Assembly (NCBI RefSeq): GCF_003855455.1
Contig: NZ_CP034044.1
Coordinates: 310,001 to 374,000 of the forward strand
Length of the DNA: 64,000 bases
Reading direction: 5' to 3'
From: Mycoplasma struthionis
Lineage (GTDB): Bacteria; Bacillota_I; Bacilli_A; Mycoplasmatales; Metamycoplasmataceae
This document shows, piece by piece, positions 47,903-57,547 of this stretch. The stretch's first letter is position 1, and each line of letters begins with the position of its first letter. The translations under genes and the position numbers were made by a program. The notes beneath the pieces are model-generated. The model was not told the origin of the DNA. It made no database searches and saw only the letters and a list, made by a program, of their open reading frames with translations.

Positions 47903-48236
47903 ATCTACTCCTTCTTAAATAAAATTAATATCAAAATGGATAATTTAAATTATACCAAAAGAGCAATAAATATTTAAGAATATTTTTATTTAAAGCAATA
48001 AAAATTTTTATTTTAAAAAATTGCTCTTAATTTAAAAACTTTTTTAAAAAATTATCGACAAAAAAATAACTTTAAACATTTTAAAATGTCAGTTAATAAA
48101 AAATATGCAAAAAAAGCCTTATTTTAAGAACAATACGCATAAAAAAATTGTTCTTAAAAATGTCAGTAACTTTTGATTTTGAACATTTTTTTTAACTTCA
48201 AATGTTTATAAATAAAATAATGGTAAAATAAAAGTT
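47903..48236. other. Replication origin region (oriC)
   Basis: About 330 bases of extreme AT richness between rpmH and dnaA, the usual mycoplasma origin. DnaA-box-like 9-mers: TTATCGACA at 48052-48060 (plus) and TTATCCATT on the minus strand at 47935-47943. Inverted repeats: TTTAAGAACAAT / ATTGTTCTTAAA at 48123-48134 and 48147-48158, and AAGAGCAAT / ATTGCTCTT at 47959-47967 and 48020-48028. AAAATGTCAGTTAA and AAAATGTCAGTAAC form a direct repeat (about 48082 and 48157). Confidence 0.8.
48224..48229 (+). promoter_or_regulatory. -10 box of dnaA
   Basis: TGGTAAAAT (extended -10) ends seven bases before the dnaA ATG; no Shine-Dalgarno sequence. Predicted leaderless. Confidence 0.5.
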
Positions 48237-49586
48237 ATGTCTAATGATAATTTATTAAGAATAAAAGCAAATAACAAATTATTTTCTCAAGAACTTTTAA
48301 ATATTTGTGGGGGCAAATTAATTTTTGAGCAATATTTAAAAGAAGTTAAAATAGTTCATGAAGAAAATTTGAGTGTTTATGTTTTATATTTAGAAGAAGA
48401 AACTAAAGATAAATATTCAAGTGAAATAAAAAGAGCTATTAAAAACGTTTATGGAGAAAAATATAATGCTTTTTTAATCAAAAGTTTAGATGAAGTTAAA
48501 AAGAATGCTAATGAAAATAAAGAAATAAAAACCAAAGAAGTAATAGATAATATAACTCAAGATTTAACTTTTGAAAATTACAGTTCTGGGCGTTTTAATA
48601 AAATGGCTATAAGAGCTGCTAAAACAATTTGCGAAAGCGATTCAGTTCAATTTTCTCCATTTTTTATTTATTCAAGTAGTGGGCTTGGAAAAACTCATTT
48701 ACTTCATGCAATCGGTAATGAATTTAAGAAAAGAAACAAAACAGCTCTTTATATTAATCCAGATGCTTTAACAAGAAGATTAGTTGAACAACTTAAAAAT
48801 AAAAATGAAGAGCAAATAAATAAAATAGTTGATAGTTTAACTAGTTATGACTGTTTAATGTTTGATGATATACAAATTTATGGTGGTAAAGAACAAACAT
48901 TAAAAGTTTTATTTACAATAATTGAAAAAATGATTGTAAATAATAAACAAATTGTTTTTGCTTCAGATAAAAGCCCTGATGATTTAGGAAGTTTTGAAGA
49001 AAGATTTATAACTAGATTTAAAGGTGGATTAGCTATACAAATAGAAAATCCAGATGATAATGATATTATTGAAGTTTTAAAACAAAAATTATTACAAAAC
49101 AATATAAATGTTGATTTATGAGATCCTGAATGTTTAAGATTTGTTGCAAGAAATTACGGACATTCAATTAGAGAGCTTCAAGGTGCTTTAAATAGAATAA
49201 AAATTTATGCAGATATGGATGATTATATGTCATATGACGTTTATACATTCAAAAACATAATTTTTAAAGATGTTGCTAAAACTAAACAAAGTATAACAAC
49301 AGATCATGTTTTAGATGCAGTTGCTAAATATTATAAAATTGAAAAAAGAAAAATTCTTTCAGTAACAAGAAAAGAAGAAGTAGTCAATGCTAGAAGAATA
49401 GCAACTTATATTATTAAAACAAATTTTGAAAATCTTACTTTAGAGCAGATTGGAAAACTTTTTGCAAATCAATCTCACTCAACAGTTATTAATTCACTTC
49501 AATGAGTAGAAAAAACAATGAAAATAAATTCAACAATTAAAGTTGCAATTCAAAAAATACAAGAAAATATCAAAAGAGTTTTATAG
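48237..49586 (+). CDS. dnaA: Chromosomal replication initiator DnaA
   Basis: A 449-residue AAA+ initiator that binds DnaA boxes and melts oriC. N-terminal domain I, a linker, then FENYSSGRFNKMA (family TF.NFV.G..N..A), Walker A SSGLGKTHLLHAIGN, Walker B LMFDDIQ, and a C-terminal DNA-binding domain with ARRIATYIIK, LEQIGKLFANQSHSTVINSLQ (family D-H-STV). One TGA-Trp between domains III and IV splits it under the standard code. First gene after the origin. Confidence 0.97.
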
Positions 49587-49598
49587 TTAGGAGAAATT

Positions 49599-50696
49599 AT
49601 GGAATTAAAAATTAGCAAGATTCTTTTAGATTTAGCAATTGAAAGAATAGGAAGAGCAATAGATCCAAATCCTTATATTCCAGCATTAAAAGGTGTTTTA
49701 ATTTATGCTGAAAACAATCAAATAACATTTACTGGCTCAAATGGGAAAATTAATATTAAACACACAATCGAAGCTTCATTAGATGCAGAAATTATTTCAG
49801 CTGGGGTTGTTTTAGTTGACTATGTTTTTTTAAGAAATATAGTTAAAAGATTAGAAGGAGATGTTTTATTAAAATCTGATGATGCAAAATTAAGTATTAG
49901 CACTGAAAATGATAATTTCCATTTAAATCTATTTGCTTCTCATGAATATCCTTTAATTGATTTCAATATTTATGGTGAAAAATTAAAAGTTAATTGATTA
50001 GCTTTTAAAAATATGGCAAAAGATGTTATGTTTGCAGCCTCAACTAATGAAGCAAAATTAATTTTGTGTTGTGTAAATATTTCAAGCCAAAACCGCAAAT
50101 TAAAAATGATTGCAACTGACAGTTTTAGATATTCTGAACAAACCATTGATGTAGAAGAAAATAGCGAATTTAATATTTCTTTATTAGCTAAAAACTTAAG
50201 AGATTTATTGAGTTTTGAATACAATGGAGATGTTATTTTAAATATCTCAGAACACAAGATATTGTTTGAATTAGATGGAACAGTTATTGAATGTGCTGTC
50301 TTTAATCAAGCTTATAATGATGTTTCAAGAATTTTTCCTAAACAATTTGCTCACACAATAAATATTTCAAAACGTGTTTTAAATTCATTGTTAAATAAGG
50401 TTTTAGTAATAGTTTCTGAATCATATAATAAAATAAGATTGAATATTGGACATGAATTTTTTGAAATTTCTTCAGTAAGAGAAGAAATAGCAGATGCAGC
50501 TATTAGAACTAGTGAATTCAGTTTAGAAGGCGAAGAATTTAAAGTAGCATTAAATTCTAAATATTTAAGAGAAGCTATTGCTGTATATGATGATGAAATA
50601 ACTTTAAAATTCACAGCCGACAGAACAAAAATATTATTAACTTCAGATACAAAACCTAATGCAATTCAATTAATTTCAGCATTCAAAGGATTCTAA
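49599..50696 (+). CDS. dnaN: DNA polymerase III beta sliding clamp
   Basis: A 365-residue ring-forming clamp that tethers DNA polymerase. It shows three repeated domains of similar size, with early IPALKGVLIYAENNQITFTGSN, middle ATDSFRYSEQTI and C-terminal EFKVALNSKYLREAI, TSDTKPNAIQLI as in DnaN. TTAGGAGAA before the ATG. One TGA-Trp near residue 133. Cotranscribed with dnaA (13-base gap). Confidence 0.97.
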
Positions 50697-50923
50697 TGAA
50701 AGTAGAAATAATTCAAGAGTTTATTAAACTAAGTCAATTTTTAAAAATAATTGATGCATGTCCTACTGGAGGTCTTTCAAAATATTTTTTAGACATTCAT
50801 GAAGTTAAAATAAATGATAGAAAAGCAGGTGGTCGAAACGCTAAAATAAGAGTTGGTGACACTGTTTGAGTTGATGATGATGTTTATTTTGTAGTACAAA
50901 AACAACAAAATGAAACAAAATAA
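50696..50923 (+). CDS. S4-domain RNA-binding protein (YaaA/RlbA)
   Basis: A 75-residue protein with an S4-like RNA-binding domain: IKLSQFLKIIDACPTGGLSKYF, VKINDRKAGGRNAKIRVGDTV. Its ATG overlaps the dnaN stop (TAATG), the conserved dnaA-dnaN-yaaA order. One TGA-Trp. Confidence 0.88.
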
Positions 50924-50993
50924 CAATTTTTAATGTACAATATATAACATACTAATTAAACTAAAATCAAACATAATAAATTAAGGAGTGCCC

Positions 50994-51191
50994 ATGCCAG
51001 GAAGAGATCAACTTACAGGTCAAAAAGCTCTAAGTGGAAACAGAAGATCACACGCTTTAAACACTTCAAAAAGAACTTTTGATCTAAACTTGCAAAAGGT
51101 AACTATTTTAACTGAAACAGGAACTAAAAAAACAGTTAGAGTTACAGCTAAAAATGCAAGAACATTAAAAAAATATGGATTAGTTGCTTAG
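50994..51191 (+). CDS. rpmB: Ribosomal protein L28
   Basis: A 65-residue basic large-subunit protein: MPGRDQLTGQKALSGNRRSHALN, then KRTFDLNLQKVTILTE and RVTAKNARTLKKYGL. ATG is chosen six bases after AAGGAG; a GTG in the Shine-Dalgarno sequence six bases upstream is an artefact start. Followed by a terminator. Confidence 0.96.
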   Translation: MPGRDQLTGQKALSGNRRSHALNTSKRTFDLNLQKVTILTETGTKKTVRVTAKNARTLKKYGLVA

Positions 51192-51211
51192 TAATCTTTT
51201 TAAATATAATT

Positions 51212-51240
51212 AAAGTTGCCCACAAAAGGCAACTTTTAAT
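51212..51240 (+). terminator. Bidirectional terminator rpmB / rsmA
   Basis: AAAGTTGCC / GGCAACTTT hairpin with A and T runs. Confidence 0.88.
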
Positions 51241-52009
51241 TTTCTAATAATTTAAATAATTTATAAAAATCTAAAACTTCAATTTCTTCTGATCTAACTG
51301 CTGGTTTTAAATTTAATTTTTCAATTGCTTCAACAATTTTTTCTTTTTTATAATTTGAAATCAAATTGTTATAAAGTGTCTTTCTTTTAAATTGAAAACA
51401 CAATTTAATAAAGTCTTTTAATTTTTCATAATTATTTAATATGTCTAAATCTTTTTTATTAAAATCAATTCTTATTACAGCTGAATCAACTTTAGGTGCC
51501 GGATTAAACTCTTTTGCTTTTACATCAAAACCATATTTTACATTTGCAAACATTTGGCAAAAAACTGATAATTTTGAATAACTTTTATTTTTAGGCAAGC
51601 TTGTTATTCTTTGAGCTACTTCTTTTTGAACCATTAAAGTTGCTGATGACAAATATTTCATATTATCAAATAATTTAAAAATAATTAAAGAAGTAATATT
51701 ATAAGGTATGTTACCAACTACTATTTTTTTATTTTCAGAAAATAAATTAGCTTCTAAAAAATCTTGATTAATTATTTCAATATTATCATTGTATTTTTTA
51801 TCTTTTAGATATTCATAAAGTCTATTGTCAAGCTCATAAGCTTTTAAAGATTTAACTTTTGAAACCATTAAATTAGTTATAGCACCTAAACCAGGGCCTA
51901 TTTCAATAACATCTTCATTTTCTATTTTTGCTAATGAAACTATTCTTTTTTGAATTTCTTTATTTATTAAAAAATTTTGTCCAAAGGATTTTTTTGCTTC
52001 TATATTCAT
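51236..52009 (-). CDS. rsmA: 16S rRNA dimethyladenosine transferase (KsgA)
   Basis: A 257-residue SAM-dependent enzyme dimethylating two adjacent adenosines in the 16S 3' hairpin. Motifs: KSFGQNFLINK, VIEIGPGLGAIT (motif I), AYELDNRL, VVGNIPYNITS (NxPY catalytic), MVQKEVAQRI, KEFNPAPKVDSAVIRI. Length typical. No TGA. Its ATG overlaps the TAA of tatD. Confidence 0.95.
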   Translation of the reverse strand: MNIEAKKSFGQNFLINKEIQKRIVSLAKIENEDVIEIGPGLGAITNLMVSKVKSLKAYELDNRLYEYLKDKKYNDNIEIINQDFLEANLFSENKKIVVGNIPYNITSLIIFKLFDNMKYLSSATLMVQKEVAQRITSLPKNKSYSKLSVFCQMFANVKYGFDVKAKEFNPAPKVDSAVIRIDFNKKDLDILNNYEKLKDFIKLCFQFKRKTLYNNLISNYKKEKIVEAIEKLNLKPAVRSEEIEVLDFYKLFKLLEN

Positions 52010-52769
52010 TAGATTTTATAAATTCTTTCTATATTTTTTCTAACTTGGTTTACAAACTCTTCAAGATCAATATTTAAATAATTGGCAATATATTCATACA
52101 CATATTTTACATAAGGTGAAATATTAGGCGTTCCTCTAAAAGGAGTAGGTGTTAAATAAGGTGTGTCAGTTTCACAAGTTATTCTATTTAAAGGAATTAA
52201 AGGCAATGTTGCTTGCAAACTTTTTGCATTTTTAAAAGTAATTACACCGCTAAATGAAAAATTAATATTTTCATATGCTAAACATTTTTTAGTAAATTCA
52301 TAATCACCGCTATATGAATGAAAAACAAATATTACATCTTTATATTCAGGACGTGTAATTATTTCAAAAGCATCTTCTAAAGCTTCACGAATATGTAGCA
52401 TCACTACTAAATTATTTTCTTTAGCCACTTCAATTTGAGCTAAAAAACTTTCTTTTTGAATTTCTTTTGAAAGAGAATCATCATAGTGATAATCAAGTCC
52501 TACTTCACCTATTGCTACTATTTTATTTGATATATATTTTTTTAGAAATTCTCCATCTTCTTTACCTTTTGCATCGTTTGGATGAATTCCAATTGCCCCA
52601 TATAAATAATCTTCTTTTTTATTAGTTGAGAAACTTCAACAACATTTAAATAATCAGTTCCAACTAAAATCATTTTTTCAACATCTTGTTTATGTCAACT
52701 TTTTATTATTTCTAAAGGATTATCATAATACTCTTTAAATGGGTGAGTGTGTGCATCAATATATTTCAT
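52009..52769 (-). pseudogene. tatD: TatD-family DNase, frameshifted
   Basis: A TatD-like metal-dependent nuclease with one missing base. The N-terminal part MKYIDAHTHPFKEYYD (HxH metal site) to EVSQLIKK is in one frame; the rest (AIGIHPNDAK, AIGEVGLDYHYD, VMLHIREALEDAF, HSYSGD, ETDTPYLTPTPFRG) is in another. The break falls in a run of six A on the coding strand (52615-52620) where seven would restore the frame. Everything else is intact over the usual ~255 residues. It follows mtnN by one base. As sequenced it would be truncated to about 55 residues. Confidence 0.88.
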
Positions 52770-52770
52770 T

Positions 52771-53412
52771 TTAATTTCCTATTTTTTTAAATACTTCTAT
52801 AATTTTGTTTTCTCATATTTTTTTAGCTTCTAAATATTCAACATTGCTATTACTTAATAAATTATCTGAAACAATTTTATAGCAATAAAAATCAATATTA
52901 AAGTTTTGAGCAACTAAATTATAAGATGCTCCTTCCATATCAACAACTTCAACATTTTCAAAATTAGTTAATAAAAAATCCCTGTGTTTTAAAAAAGCAA
53001 ACTGATCAGCAGAAGCTAAAGTGATTTCTTTTTTATCTATTTTATTTTTAGTTTCAAAATAAGTTTCAATATAAGGAAGCTTTCCTAAATTATAACCTTT
53101 TAAAAAAGTTAAATCAACATCATAAAAACAAGTTTTATTTACTTCAATAATTTCTCCTATTTCTCTTTTATTTATTGAAGCTGCTGGTCCTATATTTATA
53201 ATAATGTCTATTGGATATTTAGCTATTAAAAAACTTAAAAAAGAAGCTGCGTTACTTTTACCTACACCTGAATGAGCTAATAAAACATTTTCTTTATACA
53301 TATATAAACTTTGATAATTATTATTTATATTTAAAGAAATTTTATTTTTAATATTTAACTCATTTCTTAGTTTTTCAGTTTCTCATTCTTCTGCAAAAAT
53401 AAATAATTTCAT
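52771..53412 (-). CDS. mtnN: MTA/SAH nucleosidase
   Basis: A 213-residue Pfs/MtnN protein that splits methylthioadenosine and S-adenosylhomocysteine. LLAHSGVGKSNAASF (family GIGKVNAA), IINIGPAASINK, LASADQFAFLKHRD, VVDMEGASYN (family V-ME-AA) and YKIVSDNL (family R-SD) are all present. It recycles the SAH made by methyltransferases such as rsmA and the restriction-linked ones nearby. Two TGA-Trp codons; the start has no Shine-Dalgarno sequence. Confidence 0.92.
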
Positions 53413-53437
53413 AAATACTTAAATTATAATATGTTAT
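53413..53437. promoter_or_regulatory. 25-bp divergent promoter, mtnN / restriction enzyme
   Basis: The palindrome ATTATAAT (53423-53430) reads as TATAAT in both directions. The restriction gene ATG is seven bases to the right and the mtnN ATG 10 bases to the left; neither has a Shine-Dalgarno sequence. Confidence 0.55.
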
Positions 53438-53980
53438 ATGATAAATAAAGAAATAAAATTTAGAAATGAAACAATAAAAGTCGACATTTTTGAAAAAAAA
53501 GACTTTAAAAGTTTAAAAGAAATATTTAAAAAATGAATAGAACTAAATAAAAAACTAAAAGAATTAAATGGTAGATCTATGAATGTGCCTGATGTCCTTA
53601 GCGAGGGCTTGTTTTGCTTGCTTTTTAATGCTTATAGAACAAGAAATTCAGCTCATTCTTATGATGCTGTAGATATAAAAAGAAACAAAGGAATACAACT
53701 TAAGTCGTCTTCAATATTAAATGATTTGAGTTCTTTTGGACCTAAATATACATGAGATGAACTATATTTTATAGATTTTGCCCCAGAGGGTAAAATAAAT
53801 GGGGAAGTACACTTTTATAAAGTTGATAACGAAATACAAACTGTAGTTTTAAATTATGAAAAAAACGAGACTTTTAAAGCACAACAAGAACAAGGCAGAA
53901 GACCTAGACTTTCTATAAAACAAAAATTAATTAATTACAAAAATATAAAACCTATTTTGAAAATTAATTTATTAGACTAA
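53438..53980 (+). CDS. Type II restriction endonuclease, Bsp6I-like
   Basis: A 180-residue protein directly before a C5-cytosine methyltransferase. Conserved block: MNVPDVLSEGLFCLLF near residue 48, SAHSYDAVD (the first Asp), then GIQLKSSS, a PD-(D/E)xK-type active site with Gln in the second acidic position. The layout and the partner recall the Bsp6I family (GCNGC), but the recognition sequence is inference. Two TGA-Trp codons. Leaderless start. Probably toxic without the methyltransferase; a different expression mode for the two genes (leaderless versus Shine-Dalgarno) could matter for timing. Confidence 0.72.
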
Positions 53981-54010
53981 AATAATTAATATCAATAAAT
54001 AACAATATTG

Positions 54011-54016
54011 TATAAT
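54011..54016 (+). promoter_or_regulatory. -10 box of C5 methyltransferase
   Basis: TATAAT 21 bases before the methyltransferase ATG, with AAAGGTAG in the leader, giving the protective enzyme its own promoter. Confidence 0.5.
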
Positions 54017-54037
54017 TAAATTTAATTAAAGGTAGCT

Positions 54038-55165
54038 ATGAAATATAAAGTTGGAAGTTTGTTTGCTGGTATAGGTGGAATATGTAGAGGTTTTATTGAA
54101 GCAGAACACAATGGTTCTGGTTTTGAAATTGCCTGAGCAAACGAAGTGGATGACTATGCTTGTGAAACCTACAAAAATAATTTTAAACATCCTATTTATA
54201 AAGGCGATATTGAACAAATACTAGATTATCAAAAATCAAGTGATGTAGATTATTATTTTAACTTATACAAAAACATAGCTTATGAGCCTTTAGACATTTT
54301 AGTTGGTGGTTTTCCATGTCAAGCATTTAGTATTGCAGGGCAAAGAAAAGGTTTTTTTGATAACAGAGGTAATTTATTTTGAAGTATTGTTAATTTAATT
54401 AATTTATTAAATAAAAATATAAATAAAAAACCAAGGGCACTGTTTTTAGAAAATGTTAAAAATTTAGTTTCTCATGATAACAAGAGAACTTTTAAAGTTA
54501 TAAAACAAGAATTAGAAAAACTAGGCTACGTTGTTAAAGAAAAAGTTTTAAATACATCAGAATATTCTAATTTGCCTCAAAATAGAGAAAGAATTTATAT
54601 AGTATGTTTTTTAAATAATCAAGATGCTGAAAACTTTTCTTTTGATAATTTAGAAACTTACAAAAATAATTTTAATTTAGAAAAAAGAAAAGAACAAATA
54701 AAAAATTTATTAACCTTAGATAAAAAAGTCGATGATAAGTATTATTATGATTCTGAAAAATATCCAAAGTATTTTGGGGAACTAAAAGACAGTATTAATT
54801 TAAATAGAGATATTGATGAGTATTTTCAATTTTTTCAATTAAGAAGAGGCATGTATGTTAGAAAAAATAAAAGTAATGTTTGCCCTACTTTAACAGCCAA
54901 CATGGGTACTGGTGGGCATAATGTTCCTTTGATAAAAGACGATTATGGAATAAGAAAATTAACGCCAGATGAAACATTAAAATTACAAGGTTTTAATTCA
55001 GATACTTGATTTAAGATCCCACAAAGTTTTAACAATAAAGCTTACCCAGATTCTCAATTGTATAAGCAAGCAGGCAATGCTGTTTCTATTCCGGTAATAA
55101 AACTAATAGCAAACGAAATTCTAAGTGCATTTTCAAAAACAGATTTAAAAGACAAAATTGCTTAA
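54038..55165 (+). CDS. C5-cytosine DNA methyltransferase
   Basis: A 375-residue DNA (cytosine-5) methyltransferase. Motif I FAGIGGICRGF, motif IV GGFPCQAFSIAG (catalytic Cys), motif VI LENVKNL, motif VIII LPQNRERIYI, motif X KQAGNAVSIPV. The target-recognition region lies between VIII and IX (about 200-300). Length is standard for a type II enzyme. Two TGA-Trp codons. It protects host DNA against the adjacent endonuclease, or acts as an epigenetic marker if the endonuclease is inactive. Confidence 0.95.
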
Positions 55166-55185
55166 AATAAGCAATTTTTTGTTTA
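55152..55185 (+). terminator. Terminator after C5 methyltransferase
   Basis: AAAATTGCTTA / TAAGCAATTTT hairpin with T6, overlapping the stop codon. Confidence 0.85.
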
Positions 55186-55475
55186 ATTAAATAAAAAAAT
55201 AAAACAACTTTTATTGCATTATAACATTAGTGTACATTTAAATAAAGTTAAAAATTTAAACATTGTTTTCTTAATAAATTAAAAAAATATTTTTATTAAC
55301 CAAGAAATTAAATAATATAAAAAATTTATTTATTTAAAAAATTTACTTTGATGATTTTAATATAAATAATATATTTAAAATAGTAAAAAATTTAAAAGAT
55401 TAATAAAAAAATATTTTTTTTAATAATTTTTATTTAAATAGTTTATAATAATTAAGTATGTTAAGTACACACCTT
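55186..55475. other. AT-rich intergenic stretch with tRNA promoter
   Basis: About 290 bases of almost pure A/T with no reading frame or repeat that I can support. TATAAT at 55444-55449 fits as the -10 box of the tRNA pair. Confidence 0.5.
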
Positions 55476-55562
55476 GCCCAGGTGGCGGAATGGTAGACGC
55501 TACGGACTTAAAATCCGTTGGCTGTAATGGCCGTGCTGGTTCAAGTCCAGTTCTGGGCACCA
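55476..55562 (+). tRNA. tRNA-Leu (UAA), CCA encoded
   Basis: Full cloverleaf with long variable arm. Acceptor GCCCAG / CTGGGC, D arm GGCGGAATGGTAGACGC, anticodon loop ACTTAAAAT (anticodon TAA), T arm GGTTCAAGTCC, 3' ACCA. Confidence 0.96.
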
Positions 55563-55567
55563 TTGAT

Positions 55568-55643
55568 GCGCCCTTAGCTCAGCAGGTAGAGCAAATGGCT
55601 TTTAACCATTGGGTCAGAGGTTCGAATCCTCTAGGGCGTACCA
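55568..55643 (+). tRNA. tRNA-Lys (UUU), CCA encoded
   Basis: Acceptor GCGCCCT / AGGGCGT (first pair G-T), D arm AGCTCAGCAGGTAGAGC, anticodon loop CTTTTAA (TTT), T arm AGAGGTTCGAATCCTCT, 3' ACCA. Directly after tRNA-Leu, likely cotranscribed. Confidence 0.96.
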
Positions 55644-55659
55644 TTTCAGGAAACTGATC

Positions 55660-55686
55660 AAAAAAGAGCTTCGGCTCTTTTTTATT
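55660..55686 (+). terminator. Terminator of tRNA pair
   Basis: AAAAAAGAGC-TTCG-GCTCTTTTTT: a stable UUCG tetraloop hairpin with T-run. Confidence 0.92.
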
Positions 55687-55790
55687 TATTTTAAATAAAA
55701 ATATAAATCTTGTGCTGATCGCTATTTTTGTAAACAAAATATAGTAAAATTAATTTAGATAATTAAATAAATATAGGGAGTAAATTTAAA

Positions 55791-56200
55791 ATGCAATTGT
55801 TAGAAAAATATCTAAAAAAAATAGATGATTTGCCTACTTATGATATTGAAAAAGAATTAAACTTGAAATATATTTAAAAAATTACTCTTTTTTCAACAAG
55901 ACAAATAGTTGAGAAATTAAGCTTATCCAATGTGTCAGTTTTGTATAAAACGAAAGTTAATTCTTCTGAGTTTTGTTATTCAGTGGCGGATGCGCATTAC
56001 TGGGTAAAAGTCAGAAAAAAAATTGTTTTATAAAATTGAACAGACGAGAAAACACAGCAGAATTCAATGAATTATTTAAAAATAAATATAATAAAATTTC
56101 ATTTATATTTGAACCAACTAGAAACTTTATAAAGAATAATTATAATTTAACAATCCAAGCAGTTAAAACTATATATACTTGAGTAAATTCTGGCGATTAA
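55791..56200 (+). pseudogene. Decayed transposase, IS30-like
   Basis: Several short frames with stops and at least one frameshift. The reading MQLLEKYLKK... ends at a TAA after 28 codons, then STRQIVEKLSLSNVSVLY and AFYSVADAHYW-like stretches continue in the same frame, and a second frame gives KKNCFIKLNRRENTAEF and FIFEPTRNFIKNNYN, ending TIQAVKTIYTWVNSG, which recalls the IS30-family region before the DDE domain. The core DDE domain is absent. Assignment to IS30 is by feel of pattern and not certain. Confidence 0.45.
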
Positions 56201-56275
56201 ATACTTAAAAAAGTGCTTTAATTATTTCTAATTATGTTAAATAGAAAAAACAAAAAAAGGTTGTTAATTAACGCA

Positions 56276-56298
56276 AAGCGTTTTTGTGTCTAAATTTT
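56276..56298. repeat. Inverted repeat end (IS-like), right type
   Basis: GCGTTTTTGTGTCTAAATTT. A near copy is at 57155-57176 and a reverse-complement relative (TTAGGCACAAAAAGC) at 57115-57129. Confidence 0.5.
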
Positions 56299-56306
56299 TA
56301 TCTAAC

Positions 56307-56501
56307 ATGGTTTTATGGATCGAAAGAAAATGAACATTAAATGAAGGTCGAAAAAAGTTAATAAATAAATTCATGTCTAAACTTCAAAATGAGCAAAATA
56401 TTCTTAAAAAAGATTTAGTGAAGTTACAAAATATATTTTATATTTGTGTAAAAAAAAGATTTAATATTAATAATTTTATAAAAGAGGAAATATGGCAATA
56501 A
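56307..56501 (+). CDS. Possible small protein, 64 residues
   Basis: An open frame from ATG to TAA with one TGA-Trp, rich in Lys and hydrophobic residues, running into the first codons of the next gene. No Shine-Dalgarno sequence and no known family. It may be a remnant of the accessory region and is listed only because no other gene lies here. Confidence 0.25.
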
Positions 56502-57040
56502 TTTTAAAAAATGATAGACTATTAGTTATTCAAGTATCAAATTCAGTGGCTTCTGAAAAAGCTCAACATTTTGATACCAATGATACTTTTGATTATGGCT
56601 ATTACATGGATGGAAAGCAAGAAGAAATTAAGAAATTTTTTAATAACTTTGAAGGAGAATTTTATATAAATTTTTCAGAAGTTTATTCAGTTTGCAAAGA
56701 TATGTTTGATGACATAAAAAATAACGGATTAGAAACAGTTTTTAAAAGCGAGTTAATAGTTCAAGAAAAGAGCCTAGAATGTATACATTGATTAATAATC
56801 GCAGAAAATAGCTTAATTCCTATTAAAAAACCTTTAATAAACGAAAATAATGAATATTTGAAATTTGACAATATGCAACAAGCAATGAAAATTTTTAGAA
56901 ATTTTTGCTTGGGAGATCTGACAGATATATATATTAATAAAATTGGGCATAATGGATATATTTTATCAGTTAGACCAATAGAAAATTATTTAGAAAAAAT
57001 AAAAATAAATTATACAAAATGGGCAAAAAAAGATAATTAG
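56492..57040 (+). CDS. Hypothetical protein (orphan in accessory region)
   Basis: A 182-residue soluble protein beginning MAIILKNDRLLVIQVSNSV after GAGGAAAT. One in-frame TGA-Trp (CIHWLIIAEN) bridges its two halves. No signal, membrane segment or familiar motif; acidic and aromatic-rich. It sits between IS-like ends on both sides and has an intact frame while its flanks are decayed, so it may be a selected cargo gene, for example a defence or immunity protein. Unknown function. Confidence 0.6.
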
Positions 57041-57114
57041 AATTGCAACAGTTTTTAGTGATATAGCGGCAATAAAAAAAGATTTAAAAAATAACAAAAT
57101 TGTAAATGTATATT

Positions 57115-57176
57115 AGGCACAAAAAGCTATACGTTTTTTAACAGTATTAGTGTATTTGTGTCTAAATTTTTTATTT
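57115..57176. repeat. Paired IS-like ends within 62 bp
   Basis: TTAGGCACAAAAAGC (left type) and GTATTTGTGTCTAAATTT (right type) face each other about 25 bases apart, like a left and right terminus with the element interior deleted. Confidence 0.45.
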
Positions 57177-57190
57177 TAGTTTAGTTAAAA

Positions 57191-57525
57191 TTATTTGTTC
57201 CTTTTTTCATTAACTTCATTTTTTATAAAATCTCATAATAAAAGAACTTCTTGTCAATCATCTATAAGTCAAGGTGTTTTGCCTTGCAAAATAAGAAAAA
57301 AGATTTATTTCTGCTAACTCTTTATTTGAAAAGTGGTTGTCATCATTACCTATCAAAATTTACTGTTAGAATGATGAGCTGAAGTAAAGGTTTTTCCACA
57401 TCATTTTGGCCCTTCTAGACAAATAATGCTTGCTTTTTTTAAATAACTTTTTATTAATTTATCTACAATTCTGTTTTTATAATCTTTTTTATTTTTTAAT
57501 ATGCGTATATTAATCTCTTTATAAC
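57191..57525 (-). pseudogene. Remnant of an AAA ATPase (DUF4143/COG1373 type)
   Basis: Minus-strand pieces in two frames. First frame: VDKLIKSYLKKASIICLEG then PKWCGKTFTSAHHS (Walker A, G-P-K-W-C-G-K-T, typical of this family), stopping at a TAG. Second frame: WLIDDWQEVLLLWDFIKNE (family LIDEWQ..P..WD), ending in TAA. The middle and the C-terminal half are lost. These ATPases are common mobile or accessory genes of mycoplasmas. Confidence 0.6.
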
Positions 57526-57547
57526 TTAATTATATTAAAAGGTAACA

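Noticed and set aside
50988..50993. GTG start for rpmB
   Set aside because: The GTG is part of the AAGGAG-GTG Shine-Dalgarno region; the ATG six bases later gives the family N-terminus.
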